Numbered from the stretch's first letter, positions 1 through 7,160 are shown. The stretch is DNA of 7,391 bases from a bacterium (GCA_028819835.1 JAPPKR010000286.1:1-7391), one strand, 5' to 3'. Program-made: numbers and translations. The notes: generated by a model not told the origin, from the letters alone.

Positions 1-686
1 GATACGGGAGGGAAGGGGCGAAGGTGGTGGTCAACTACCGGAGTGACCAGGGAGCGGCCGACTCGGCGGTGGCCGAGATCGAGGCGATGGGGTCGGAAGC
101 CATCGCGGTGCAGGCCGACACTTCCTCATCCTCGGATGTGGCAGGTTTGATGTCGGCGGCGGTTGACCGGTTCGGGAGGATCGACATCCTGGTGAACAAC
201 GCGGGCATCCTCATCCGGACCCCCTTGCTGGAGATAGAGGAGTCAGAGTGGGACAAGATCCTCGATGTGAACCTGAAGGGATTCTTCCTGTGCGCCCAGG
301 CGGCCGCCAAGCAGATGGTCAGCCAGGGCGACGGCGGGGTGATCATCAACATGTCGTCCGCGGGCGACACGCTGGCGGGCCGGGACCTAACCCACTATTG
401 CGTTGCGAAGGGTGGCGTGCGGATGCTCACGCGCCAACTGGCGTCCGAGCTGGCTCCCCACAAGATCCGGGCAAACGCCATCGCGCCTGGCCTGATCGAG
501 ACGGACTTGAACCGTGAAGACCTTGCCGACCCGGAGTTCCGCGCCTACCGGCTGTCAATGATCCCCTTCGGAGTCATCGGAGTCCCCGAAGACATAGTGG
601 GAGCAGCGGTGTTCCTGGCTTCGGACGACTCCCGGATGGCAACCGGCACCACCATCTACCTCGACGCCGGCCAGACCATCGCCTAG
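1..686 (+). CDS. Short-chain dehydrogenase/reductase, 5'-truncated by window edge
   Basis: An NAD(P)-dependent oxidoreductase of the classical SDR family, resembling FabG and glucose 1-dehydrogenase-like enzymes. The reading frame is open to the left edge (first whole codon at base 3, reading YGREGAK before VVVNYRS). The GTG at 24 is therefore internal, and roughly 30-35 N-terminal residues with the TGxxxGIG cofactor loop are missing. Counting from the codon at 24, NNAG is at 58-61, the structural Asn at 83 (VNLKG), catalytic Ser at 112, Tyr at 125 and Lys at 129 (YCVAK), and the PG loop at 155-156. All members of the catalytic tetrad are present. The C-terminus reads YLDAGQTIA, where many relatives have a DGG motif. 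The substrate cannot be read from the sequence. The gene ends 64 bp from the convergent M20 gene and is not in an operon with anything else visible. Confidence 0.93.
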   Translation, partial: YGREGAKVVVNYRSDQGAADSAVAEIEAMGSEAIAVQADTSSSSDVAGLMSAAVDRFGRIDILVNNAGILIRTPLLEIEESEWDKILDVNLKGFFLCAQAAAKQMVSQGDGGVIINMSSAGDTLAGRDLTHYCVAKGGVRMLTRQLASELAPHKIRANAIAPGLIETDLNREDLADPEFRAYRLSMIPFGVIGVPEDIVGAAVFLASDDSRMATGTTIYLDAGQTIA

Positions 687-750
687 CCCCAGCGGAACAC
701 CCCCGGTTCAGCAACACTAAATCGCAAATCGGGCGCCGCGTTTGGTCGCC

Positions 751-1974
751 CTATCCGGCCCAGGCCGAGACGATCCTGATCAGGACACGGGTGGCCCGGT
801 GAATGTCCGCCGCGTCCACCCACTCGTTGGGGCCGTAGAAGTTCCCGCCCAGGGCTCCGAACCCCACGGTGGCCGCGTCCAGGCACCGGATGGGGAATCG
901 GATGTCCGAAGCCACGTGCGCCGGATAAAGGCCGGGGGTTACCCCGGTCTCGATGGCGATGGCCGAGGTGGTGGCCGCCACCAACGGGTGGTCCGAAGGG
1001 ATCTCGGCGGGGTTGCACCGCATCCCGAACACCTGAGTGGACAGAGCGCCCGCCCCCAACGCAGCCGCTTTCAAGCTCTCATACACCTCGGTCACCGTCC
1101 CTTGACGGAACCAGACGGCGCCCTCGGCCACCGCCCGCACGGGCAGCATGACCGGGTCGGTGCCCGCCGTGACACGGTTCACCGAGCACAGCACCCCTTC
1201 CCGGTCGGCCCAGCGGTCCACCTCCTCCAGGACTGCCCGCAACCGGGTGAAAGCGTTGATCCCCTGCCGCGGGTCCTCGGAGAGAGGCGTGCGGATCTCC
1301 ACCGGATCGGGCCGGCGCCCCCCGGTCTCGACGCGGAAGCTGAAGAAGCCGCGGCTGGCGATCTTGAAATGCGTCATGCCCTTCCCGGTCTCGGCCGGAT
1401 GACAGTAGACCGCGGCGTCCACCTCTCCCACCCCGGCCATGGCCGGCAGGGTCCCCAGCCCACCCCCCAGCTTTCCGTGGACCAGTCCCACCACCAACCG
1501 CACTCCCCGCAGGTGGGGGAGGAGGGCCCGAGCGGCGGCCAGGACCGACACCACCCCCGCCTTGTCGTCGGCGGTCCCCACCCCGTAGATCCGGCCTCTC
1601 ACCTCCGTGGCCCGGTAGGGATCGGTGTCCCATTTCCTCCGGGGGTCAGGCCTCTCCGTGTCGATGTGAGCGAAGAGGAAGATGCCGGGACCCTCGCCGG
1701 CCGACCCGACCACGCTCACCAACCGTTCGGGTTCGGCGACGACGACGGCCGGATCGGGTGGGCTCCACTCGGGATGGCGCTCCAACTCATCTACCCGGGG
1801 GGTGACCAGGTCCACCTCCATTCCCGCCCTCTCCAACTCGCCGGCGCACAACTTATGCACCTCGGTCGAATCCCCCCTGACACTGGGCGCGGACACCAGG
1901 GAGGCAAGCAGATCTCTCTGGTATCCCCCCAGGTCATCGACGGCTTTCAGGGCAGAAGGCAGGTCAACTTGCAT
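751..1974 (-). CDS. M20-family metallopeptidase/deacylase-like protein with a degenerate second metal site
   Basis: A 407-residue protein with the M20 (ArgE/DapE/carboxypeptidase G2) layout: two catalytic segments flanking a lid/dimerisation segment (about residues 200-310, with GINAF near 238). I chose ATG at 1974 because AGGA lies six bases upstream; the frame is open to an ATG at 2079, but that would overlap the divergent gene. Family members hydrolyse amide bonds, for example N-acyl or N-carbamoyl amino acids. The HID motif is present (H103, D105), as are the bridging Asp in TADDKAG (D136) and the acidic ligand in HPAETG (E195). The usual DEE-x-GG segment reads VHGKLGGG (166-168 are H, G, K), so the catalytic Glu and its neighbouring ligand are absent. 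The C-terminal ligand His is replaced by Tyr in NFYGPNEW (Y380). The fold is clear. Classical dizinc activity is doubtful, and either an unusual subfamily or a non-catalytic protein is possible. Confidence 0.85.
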   Translation of the reverse strand: MQVDLPSALKAVDDLGGYQRDLLASLVSAPSVRGDSTEVHKLCAGELERAGMEVDLVTPRVDELERHPEWSPPDPAVVVAEPERLVSVVGSAGEGPGIFLFAHIDTERPDPRRKWDTDPYRATEVRGRIYGVGTADDKAGVVSVLAAARALLPHLRGVRLVVGLVHGKLGGGLGTLPAMAGVGEVDAAVYCHPAETGKGMTHFKIASRGFFSFRVETGGRRPDPVEIRTPLSEDPRQGINAFTRLRAVLEEVDRWADREGVLCSVNRVTAGTDPVMLPVRAVAEGAVWFRQGTVTEVYESLKAAALGAGALSTQVFGMRCNPAEIPSDHPLVAATTSAIAIETGVTPGLYPAHVASDIRFPIRCLDAATVGFGALGGNFYGPNEWVDAADIHRATRVLIRIVSAWAG

Positions 1975-2011
1975 ACGGAGTCCTAGTACTTGCTGTGATA
2001 ACCTTGAAGTC
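1975..2011. promoter_or_regulatory. Divergent intergenic region between M20 gene and pyruvyl transferase fusion gene
   Basis: Only 37 bp separate the two divergent starts, so promoters for both genes must lie here or inside the opposite coding region. On the plus strand, TGTGATAAC at 1994-2002 resembles an extended -10 element (TGn followed by GATAAC). It sits about ten bases before GTG 2012, which would give an almost leaderless transcript. No convincing -35 box is seen. On the minus strand the only clear signal is the AGGA ribosome site before ATG 1974. Confidence 0.25.
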
Positions 2012-4648
2012 GTGACCAGTGTCGACTCGGAGCGCCCGGACAACTCAGAGACGGACCCGGCCCCGCCCGAGGCTCTCATAGTCGGTCACTACGGATTCAA
2101 GAACCTCGGTGATGAGGCAATCCTAACCGGGATGTTGACCCTCCTACGGGACAAGTTCCCAGATGGCAGGTGGACTGTGGTGTCCGGCGATCCCGAGGAC
2201 ACCCGTCGCACCCATGGCGTCCAGGCGGTGGACCGGACCGACATTCCGGCGGTCCTGTCGGAGGCGTACCGATCCCGGATGGTGATAGTGGGTGGAGGGG
2301 GACTCCTGTCGGATCAGTGGGGCTTCCACCCCGAGTACGCCCTCAGCCGCGACGCCTCGGACATTCCCGGCTATCTGGGCCCGGCGCTGGCTGCGGCCGC
2401 GGCGGGGAGGCCCGTCCTGGTGTGGGGGGTGGGGGTCGGGCCGTTCCTCGATCCCGGCTCCCCGCTGTGGGTGAAGGCGCTGGCCGAGGTCTCCTCGGCG
2501 TTTACGGTCCGCACCGACCGGGACCGGGCGGACCTAGAGTCGCTCGGCGTGACCGGCGCCCTGGTGGTGGGGGATCCCGCCTGGCTGGTGGACCGGGTCG
2601 ACCTGCCGCCGGAGCTGAACCGGACCATCTCCGAACTTCCCCGTCCCCTGCTGGCCGTGGCGCCCCGGTCCTGGGGGACAGAGGAGGCACAGGCCGAACG
2701 GGAGCGCAACCTGGCCCGGGCCCTCGACGCCTTCGGTGAGGAGCAGGGCGGAGCGGTCCTGTTCGTCCCCATGCAGGAACTGGGGTCCGATGAGTTCGAC
2801 GACCGGAGGTGTTGTGAGCGGATCGCCGAGCAGATGCGTCACCCCGACACACACATCACCCCTCCAGGTCTCGGCGTCGGGCAGATGATCACCGCGCTGG
2901 GGAGAAGCGACATGGCCCTCAACATGCGGTTGCACGGGACCATCCTGGCGGCGCTCGGACGCACCCCTTCGGTCTCGATCTCCTACGACCCCAAGGTGGG
3001 CCGCATGGCCACCGAGATCGGTCTCGGACCCTGGTGCCTCCCCGACGAGCCGGAGTCCTGGGAACGGCTGGCAGAAGCGCTCCGGAGCCTCTGGGAGGAC
3101 TACGCGGACCAATCCCACATGATGTACGAACACGCCGAGTCGATGCTTCAGAGGACCCGCCCCATCCCGTCTCTGCTGGAGAGAGCCAGGAGCGAGGGGT
3201 CGGCGACCGGGGCGCCCGCACATGAGGAGACCCAACAGGAGATCGCGCTGGCGCTGACCCGGAACCTGGCTGGGACCCAGGAGGAGTTGGACGATGCCCG
3301 GGCGGACAACCTGGAGCTTCGCAACCGGCTCATCCGTGGCGAGGACCGGTTGCAGGCGCTCGGGGAGCAGTTGCAGGCGGCCTACGACCAGCACGCCCAC
3401 GCCGAGCGAAGGGGTGACCTCCTCCAACTGGAATTGGAAAACCTCCGCCAGACCCGCGCCATGAAGTTGCTAACCAGGTACTGGAGGCTCCGCCACCGGC
3501 TTCGTCGCAAGATGGCCCGCGCCATACGCGGCGCCGAGACGCCCGGCCTCCACACATCCCAACCCTCGGCGCAGCCGATTCCCCCCCAGGTCACCGACCG
3601 GATCGCCGAAAGCAGTGGGGTGGTGGTGTTCCTTCCCACCATCGAGTGGTACATCCACCTGTTCCAACGACCCCAGCAACTCGCCCAGGCCTTTTCCCGC
3701 CTGGGATACACGGTGATCTATGACAACTCCAAGCAGAGCCCGCCCGGATGGGAGGAGATCGAGCCCCGGCTGTTCCTCTACAACGGACCCCAGGATGCCT
3801 TGCACCAGTTGCCCGATCCCCTGGTGTGGGCGATCACCTACAACTGGGAGCAGGCGTCCCGCTACCCGGAGGGCACCCGGACGGTGTACGACTGGATAGA
3901 CGAGATCGAGGTCTTCGACGGCCACGACCTGAACAAACTGAGAAGGCTTCACTCCCTCGGACTGGCCGATGCCGGGATGATCACCGCCAGCGCCCGGAGC
4001 CTCCTGGAACGGGCGAGCCAACCGCGTCCCGACGCCGTCTACCTCCCCAACGCGGTGGAGTTCGAGCACTTCGCCGACTGGCAGGTCTCCTCTCCGGCCC
4101 ATCCGGTCCTCCAGCGCCTCCTGGCAGAGGGCCGGCCCATCGCCGGTTACTACGGCGCCATCGCCCGCTGGCTGGACTACGACCTGCTCACCGAGGTGGC
4201 CGAGACGCGAGACGACTGGAGTTTTCTCCTGATCGGCCCTCCCTACGATCGGAGCACCAGGCACCGCCCGCTGTTCAACCTCCCCAACGTCGAGTGGATA
4301 GCTGCCCAGCCCTATGGGGACCTGCCCCGGTGGCTCCAGTGCTTCGACGTGGCGATGATCCCCTTCGCGGTGAACGAGATCACCCGGTCGACGTCCCCGC
4401 TGAAGCTCTTCGAGTACTTCGCGGGAGGAAAGCCCGTGGTTTGCAGCGAGATGCCCGAGGTGGTGGCCTTCCCGGAGGTGCGTTCATACTCGGACGCGGC
4501 GGGCATGTCCGGCGCCTTGGATCTGGCGTTGGCCGACTCCAAGAACCCGGAGATGCGCGATACTCTTCGCCGCAGGGGAGAAGAGAATTCCTGGCTAGCC
4601 AGGGCCCGAACAGTTGTCGAGAGCTTTGAAGGAGCGACAAGGAGGTAG
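2012..4648 (+). CDS. Fusion protein: CsaB-like polysaccharide pyruvyl transferase, helical linker, GT4-like glycosyltransferase
   Basis: An 878-residue two-enzyme fusion, predicted cytoplasmic (no signal peptide or membrane segment seen). Residues about 20-385 are a polysaccharide pyruvyl transferase domain, the family that adds ketal pyruvate from phosphoenolpyruvate to envelope polymers. It shows HYGFKNLGDEAI (26-37), VGGGGLL (93-99), RLHGTILAA (306-314, H308) and SYDPKVG (324-330). Residues about 403-482 are rich in E, Q, R and L and look like a coiled-coil spacer, followed by a basic stretch (485-506) and a Pro/Ser linker. Residues about 535-875 resemble a TuaH-like GT4 glycosyltransferase: FQRPQQLAQAFSRLG (551-565), YLPNAVEFEHF (677-687), YYGAIARWLDYDLL (713-726), and SPLKLFEYFAGGKPVV (795-810) with the donor-site Glu at 801. 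GTG 2012 is preferred because the upstream open frame is antisense to the M20 gene; its ribosome site is weak. The final codons carry the next gene's ribosome site. Polymer and sugar donor are unknown. Confidence 0.88.
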   Translation: MTSVDSERPDNSETDPAPPEALIVGHYGFKNLGDEAILTGMLTLLRDKFPDGRWTVVSGDPEDTRRTHGVQAVDRTDIPAVLSEAYRSRMVIVGGGGLLSDQWGFHPEYALSRDASDIPGYLGPALAAAAAGRPVLVWGVGVGPFLDPGSPLWVKALAEVSSAFTVRTDRDRADLESLGVTGALVVGDPAWLVDRVDLPPELNRTISELPRPLLAVAPRSWGTEEAQAERERNLARALDAFGEEQGGAVLFVPMQELGSDEFDDRRCCERIAEQMRHPDTHITPPGLGVGQMITALGRSDMALNMRLHGTILAALGRTPSVSISYDPKVGRMATEIGLGPWCLPDEPESWERLAEALRSLWEDYADQSHMMYEHAESMLQRTRPIPSLLERARSEGSATGAPAHEETQQEIALALTRNLAGTQEELDDARADNLELRNRLIRGEDRLQALGEQLQAAYDQHAHAERRGDLLQLELENLRQTRAMKLLTRYWRLRHRLRRKMARAIRGAETPGLHTSQPSAQPIPPQVTDRIAESSGVVVFLPTIEWYIHLFQRPQQLAQAFSRLGYTVIYDNSKQSPPGWEEIEPRLFLYNGPQDALHQLPDPLVWAITYNWEQASRYPEGTRTVYDWIDEIEVFDGHDLNKLRRLHSLGLADAGMITASARSLLERASQPRPDAVYLPNAVEFEHFADWQVSSPAHPVLQRLLAEGRPIAGYYGAIARWLDYDLLTEVAETRDDWSFLLIGPPYDRSTRHRPLFNLPNVEWIAAQPYGDLPRWLQCFDVAMIPFAVNEITRSTSPLKLFEYFAGGKPVVCSEMPEVVAFPEVRSYSDAAGMSGALDLALADSKNPEMRDTLRRRGEENSWLARARTVVESFEGATRR
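4639..4645 (+). promoter_or_regulatory. Ribosome binding site of amidohydrolase copy 1
   Basis: AAGGAGG ends six bases before ATG 4652. It lies within the last codons of the pyruvyl transferase/glycosyltransferase gene, whose TAG stop is at 4646-4648, so the two genes are probably translationally coupled. The same nine bases, ACAAGGAGG, recur at 5964-5972 before copy 2. Confidence 0.85.
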
Positions 4649-4651
4649 AGA

Positions 4652-5833
4652 ATGTGGCTGACCGACGCCAGGGTGGTTGATGTAGAGAGACGCGAGATCC
4701 TGGACGGGGTGAGCGTGGAGATCTCGGGGGAGAGGATCGGGTCCATCCAGCCCCAGCCCGGCGCCGGGGAGCAGATGAGCCTGGGCGGACGGTATCTGGC
4801 CCCGGGACTCATCTCGGTCCACACCCACCTGTCGGTGGTGTACCCCTTTTCCTCCATAGACCTGAACGAGAACCCGGGGCTGACGGTGCTCCGCTCCTAC
4901 CAGCGGGCCCAGGACGCCCTCCGGGCGGGAGTGACCACCATTCGCTGTGTACATGAGCAGAACCAGGCCGACCTGTTGCTGGCCGAGGCGGCCAGGGCGG
5001 GATGGGCCGATGTTCCCCGGATCGTGGGCGCCGGCCGGGCGCTGTCTACCACCGGTGGTCACGGCGACGGCATGGGCAGCGTCCTGGCCGACGGACCCGA
5101 GGCCTTCCGGGAGGCCGCCCTCGCCGAGTTGGACGCGGGATGCTCCCACATCAAGGTGTTCATCACGGGCGGCATCGCCGGGCTGGGAGAGCAGTTCGAC
5201 CACCCGGAGATGACCCGTGAGGAAATGGCGGCCACGGTGAGCGCCACCCGACACCACGACACCTACGTCGTGGCCCACGCCGGATCGTCGCTGGCCATCA
5301 ACTGGGCGCTGGACGCCGGGATCCGTTCCTTCGAGCACGCCTACGACCTGGACGCCGACACCGCCGGCCGGATGGCGGCGAAGGGAGTCTTCCTCACTCC
5401 CACCCTGTGCGTTACCCGTTCCCAGGAGTGGATGCGGTGGAAGGGGTTCGAGGAGTTCCAGATCGAGTCGTCGCTGGAGGTGGGACCGATGCACCTGGCC
5501 AGCATCCAGCGTGCGATCGCAGCGGGGGTGACCATGGTCAACGGCACCGACTATCCCCCCGGAGACCCGATCGAGGACACCTCGGTGGCGGTGTACGAGA
5601 TGGGACTGATGGAGGGCGCCGGCCTCCACCCCCACCTGGCCCTCCAGGGCGCCACCTCCAACGCCGCCCGGCTGCTGGGATTGGAGACCGAGATCGGCAC
5701 GGTCGAGGAGGGAAAGGTGGCCGACCTGGTGGCCGTGGAAGACAATCCCCTGGACGGCGTGGCGGCCATGCGGAACATCTCCTTCGTCATGCAGTCCGGC
5801 AGGGTGGTCCGCGACGACCGGCCGTCTTCCTGA
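4652..5833 (+). CDS. Metal-dependent amidohydrolase, tandem copy 1
   Basis: A 393-residue amidohydrolase-superfamily protein of the imidazolonepropionase/prolidase-like type (COG1228-like). These are TIM-barrel hydrolases that cut amide bonds of cyclic or peptide-like substrates using bound metals. The N-terminal segment (MWLTDARVVDV) forms the usual beta-sandwich with the C-terminus (GKVADLVAV near 354-362). Metal and catalytic residues are visible in order: HTH (H57, H59), the likely carboxylated Lys in HIKVF (K168), H209 in VVAHAG, H229 in FEHA, and D300 in NGTD. The GGHGDG segment near 135-140 is also typical. All are intact, so the protein should be active. ATG 4652 is supported by a strong ribosome site and starts three bases after the upstream stop. 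Copy 2 has the same length and about 83% identity. No signal peptide is seen, and the substrate cannot be named. Confidence 0.92.
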   Translation: MWLTDARVVDVERREILDGVSVEISGERIGSIQPQPGAGEQMSLGGRYLAPGLISVHTHLSVVYPFSSIDLNENPGLTVLRSYQRAQDALRAGVTTIRCVHEQNQADLLLAEAARAGWADVPRIVGAGRALSTTGGHGDGMGSVLADGPEAFREAALAELDAGCSHIKVFITGGIAGLGEQFDHPEMTREEMAATVSATRHHDTYVVAHAGSSLAINWALDAGIRSFEHAYDLDADTAGRMAAKGVFLTPTLCVTRSQEWMRWKGFEEFQIESSLEVGPMHLASIQRAIAAGVTMVNGTDYPPGDPIEDTSVAVYEMGLMEGAGLHPHLALQGATSNAARLLGLETEIGTVEEGKVADLVAVEDNPLDGVAAMRNISFVMQSGRVVRDDRPSS

Positions 5834-5859
5834 CGTCCACCTCCCCAACAGGAGAGAAG

Positions 5860-5922
5860 GTGAGTGAACGGAACCACCGCTCAGCGGTGGACACAGGCAG
5901 GACCCTTGTCGACCCCATGGCC
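5860..5922 (+). pseudogene. Decayed duplicate of the 5' end of hyuA
   Basis: GTG 5860 begins 21 codons that align without gaps to the first 21 codons of the hyuA gene at 7187. By my count 48 of 63 bases and 10 of 21 residues match (shared: ER, R, AVD, G, T, VD). The nucleotide-binding motif DIGGT is degraded to DTGRT. The distance from the preceding stop codon is 26 bases in both places, and a GGAGAG element precedes the GTG. After codon 21 I see no further similarity to hyuA. The frame stays open by chance or otherwise to TGA 5986-5988, giving a 42-codon ORF that overlaps the start of amidohydrolase copy 2. It is most likely a footprint of the tandem duplication rather than a functional gene. 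Confidence 0.75.
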
Positions 5923-5965
5923 AACACCTGCCGAGTGGGCCCCTGCCCTCCCGGGAGACCTGAAC

Positions 5966-5972
5966 AAGGAGG
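5966..5972 (+). promoter_or_regulatory. Ribosome binding site of amidohydrolase copy 2
   Basis: AAGGAGG ends six bases before GTG 5979, the same spacing as for copy 1. This rules out the in-frame TTG at 5973, which directly abuts the site, as the start. Confidence 0.85.
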
Positions 5973-5978
5973 TTGGAA

Positions 5979-7160
5979 GTGTGGTTGACCGATGCCAGGG
6001 TAGTGGATGTTGTCCGTGGACAGGTCCGAGACGGCGTCAGTGTGGAGATATCGGGGGGAAGGATCGGCGCTATCCGCAAGCACCCGGGCGCCGGGGAGCG
6101 AATGAGCCTAGGTGGACGCTACCTCGTTCCAGGTCTCATATCCGTGCATACGCACCTTTCGATGGTGTATCCCTTTTCGGCCCTCGACGAAGGCGAGAAC
6201 CCGGGGCTCACCGTGCTCCGGGCCTACGGACGGGCCCAGGATGCGCTTCGGGCAGGAGTCACGACCCTCCGGTGCGTTCATGAACTGAACCGGGCCGACC
6301 TGTTGCTGGCCGAAGCAGCGCGGGCAGGTTGGGCCGATGTTCCCCGGATCGTGGGCGCCGGCCGGGCGATATCCACCCCGGGAGGACATGGCGACGGGAT
6401 TGGCAGCGCATTGGCCGACGGACCGGAAGCCTTCCGGGAGGCTGCATTGGCCGAGTTGGACGCCGGATGTTCCCACATCAAGGTGTTCATCACCGGCGGC
6501 ATCGCCAACCTGGGAGAAACCTTCGACCATCCCGAGATGAGCCGGGAAGAGATGCAGGCGACAGTCAAGGCGGCCGCCGAGCGGGAGACCTACGTGGTGG
6601 CGCACGCCGGATCGTCGCTGGCCATCAACTGGGCGTTGGACGCCGGGGTCCGATCCTTTGAGCACGCCTACGACCTGGATGAGGAGACCGCCGGCCGGAT
6701 GGCGGCAAAGGGGGTGTTCCTCACTCCCACTCTCTGTTGCACCCGGTCCCAGGAATGGATGCGCTGGAAGGGATTCGAAGAGTTCCAGATCGAGACATCC
6801 CTGCAAGTGGGGCCCATGCACCTGGCCAGCATCCGCCGGGCGGTGGCGGCGGGGGTCACCTTGGTCAACGGGACCGACTATCCCCCCGGGGACCCCATCG
6901 GGGGGACGTCGGTGACGGTGCATGAGATGGAACTCATGCAAGGGGCGGGGCTTCGCCCCCACCTGGCCCTGGCCGGGGCCACCTTCAACGCCGCCCGCCT
7001 CTTGGGATTGGAGTCACAGATCGGTACTGTTGAGCAGGGCAAAGTGGCTGATCTGGTCGCGGTGGATGAGAATCCGCTTGTGGACGTATCGGCGATGAGA
7101 AGCATCTCCTTGGTGATGCAGTCTGGTCGCGTGGTGCGGGATGACCGATCGGCTTCCTGA
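5979..7160 (+). CDS. Metal-dependent amidohydrolase, tandem copy 2
   Basis: A 393-residue paralogue of the preceding amidohydrolase with about 66 substitutions and no gaps. The metal-site residues are all retained at the same positions: H57, H59, K168, H209, H229 and D300. The start is GTG 5979, matching ATG 4652 of copy 1 in position and ribosome-site spacing. Differences cluster at residues 12-17, 31-34, 192-203 and 363-371. Long runs such as 150-176 and 204-223 are identical or nearly so. The even retention of active-site residues argues that both copies are under selection. It sits 26 bases upstream of hyuA, so it is probably co-transcribed with a hydantoinase/oxoprolinase-type system. 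The substrate is unknown; cyclic amides or dipeptide-like compounds are possibilities by family and context. Confidence 0.92.
   Translation: MWLTDARVVDVVRGQVRDGVSVEISGGRIGAIRKHPGAGERMSLGGRYLVPGLISVHTHLSMVYPFSALDEGENPGLTVLRAYGRAQDALRAGVTTLRCVHELNRADLLLAEAARAGWADVPRIVGAGRAISTPGGHGDGIGSALADGPEAFREAALAELDAGCSHIKVFITGGIANLGETFDHPEMSREEMQATVKAAAERETYVVAHAGSSLAINWALDAGVRSFEHAYDLDEETAGRMAAKGVFLTPTLCCTRSQEWMRWKGFEEFQIETSLQVGPMHLASIRRAVAAGVTLVNGTDYPPGDPIGGTSVTVHEMELMQGAGLRPHLALAGATFNAARLLGLESQIGTVEQGKVADLVAVDENPLVDVSAMRSISLVMQSGRVVRDDRSAS

Larger units (their letters stand above)
4637..5922 (+). repeat. Tandem duplication, left unit (ribosome site, amidohydrolase, hyuA 5' remnant)
   Basis: This block matches 5964-7249 at a constant offset of 1327 bases. 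Ribosome site (4637/5964), start codon (4652/5979), stop codon (5833/7160) and hyuA start (5860/7187) all keep that offset, so no net insertion or deletion has occurred since duplication. Its left boundary falls in the last codons of the glycosyltransferase fusion gene. Confidence 0.85.

Noticed and set aside
702..751. Possible terminator between the convergent SDR and M20 genes
   Set aside because: CCCGGTT (702-708) can pair with AATCGGG (727-733) with one wobble, and GGGCG with CGCCC (731-751). The stems are short, compete with each other and lack a T-tract, so they were not called as a terminator.
742..1986. Long plus-strand ORF of 414 codons opposite the M20 gene
   Set aside because: Its composition (G, P, H, R-rich) and lack of recognisable motifs mark it as a shadow of the high-GC M20 gene on the other strand.
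1682..2011. In-frame upstream extension of the fusion gene to ATG 1682 (988 residues)
   Set aside because: This part lies antisense to the conserved M20 coding sequence and encodes low-complexity Ser/Arg/Thr-rich sequence without family similarity. The pyruvyl transferase motifs begin only after GTG 2012.
1975..2079. Extension of the M20 gene to ATG 2079
   Set aside because: The extra 35 residues look non-homologous, would overlap the divergent gene, and ATG 1974 has a properly placed AGGA.
5973..5978. TTG 5973 as start of amidohydrolase copy 2
   Set aside because: It directly abuts the GGAGG ribosome site, leaving no spacing. The homologous start of copy 1 aligns to GTG 5979.
4595..6079. 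494-codon minus-strand ORF opposite amidohydrolase copy 1
   Set aside because: It is antisense to a clearly conserved enzyme, and a similar antisense ORF appears opposite copy 2 (6108-6962). That is expected from the duplicated codon pattern rather than from a real gene.
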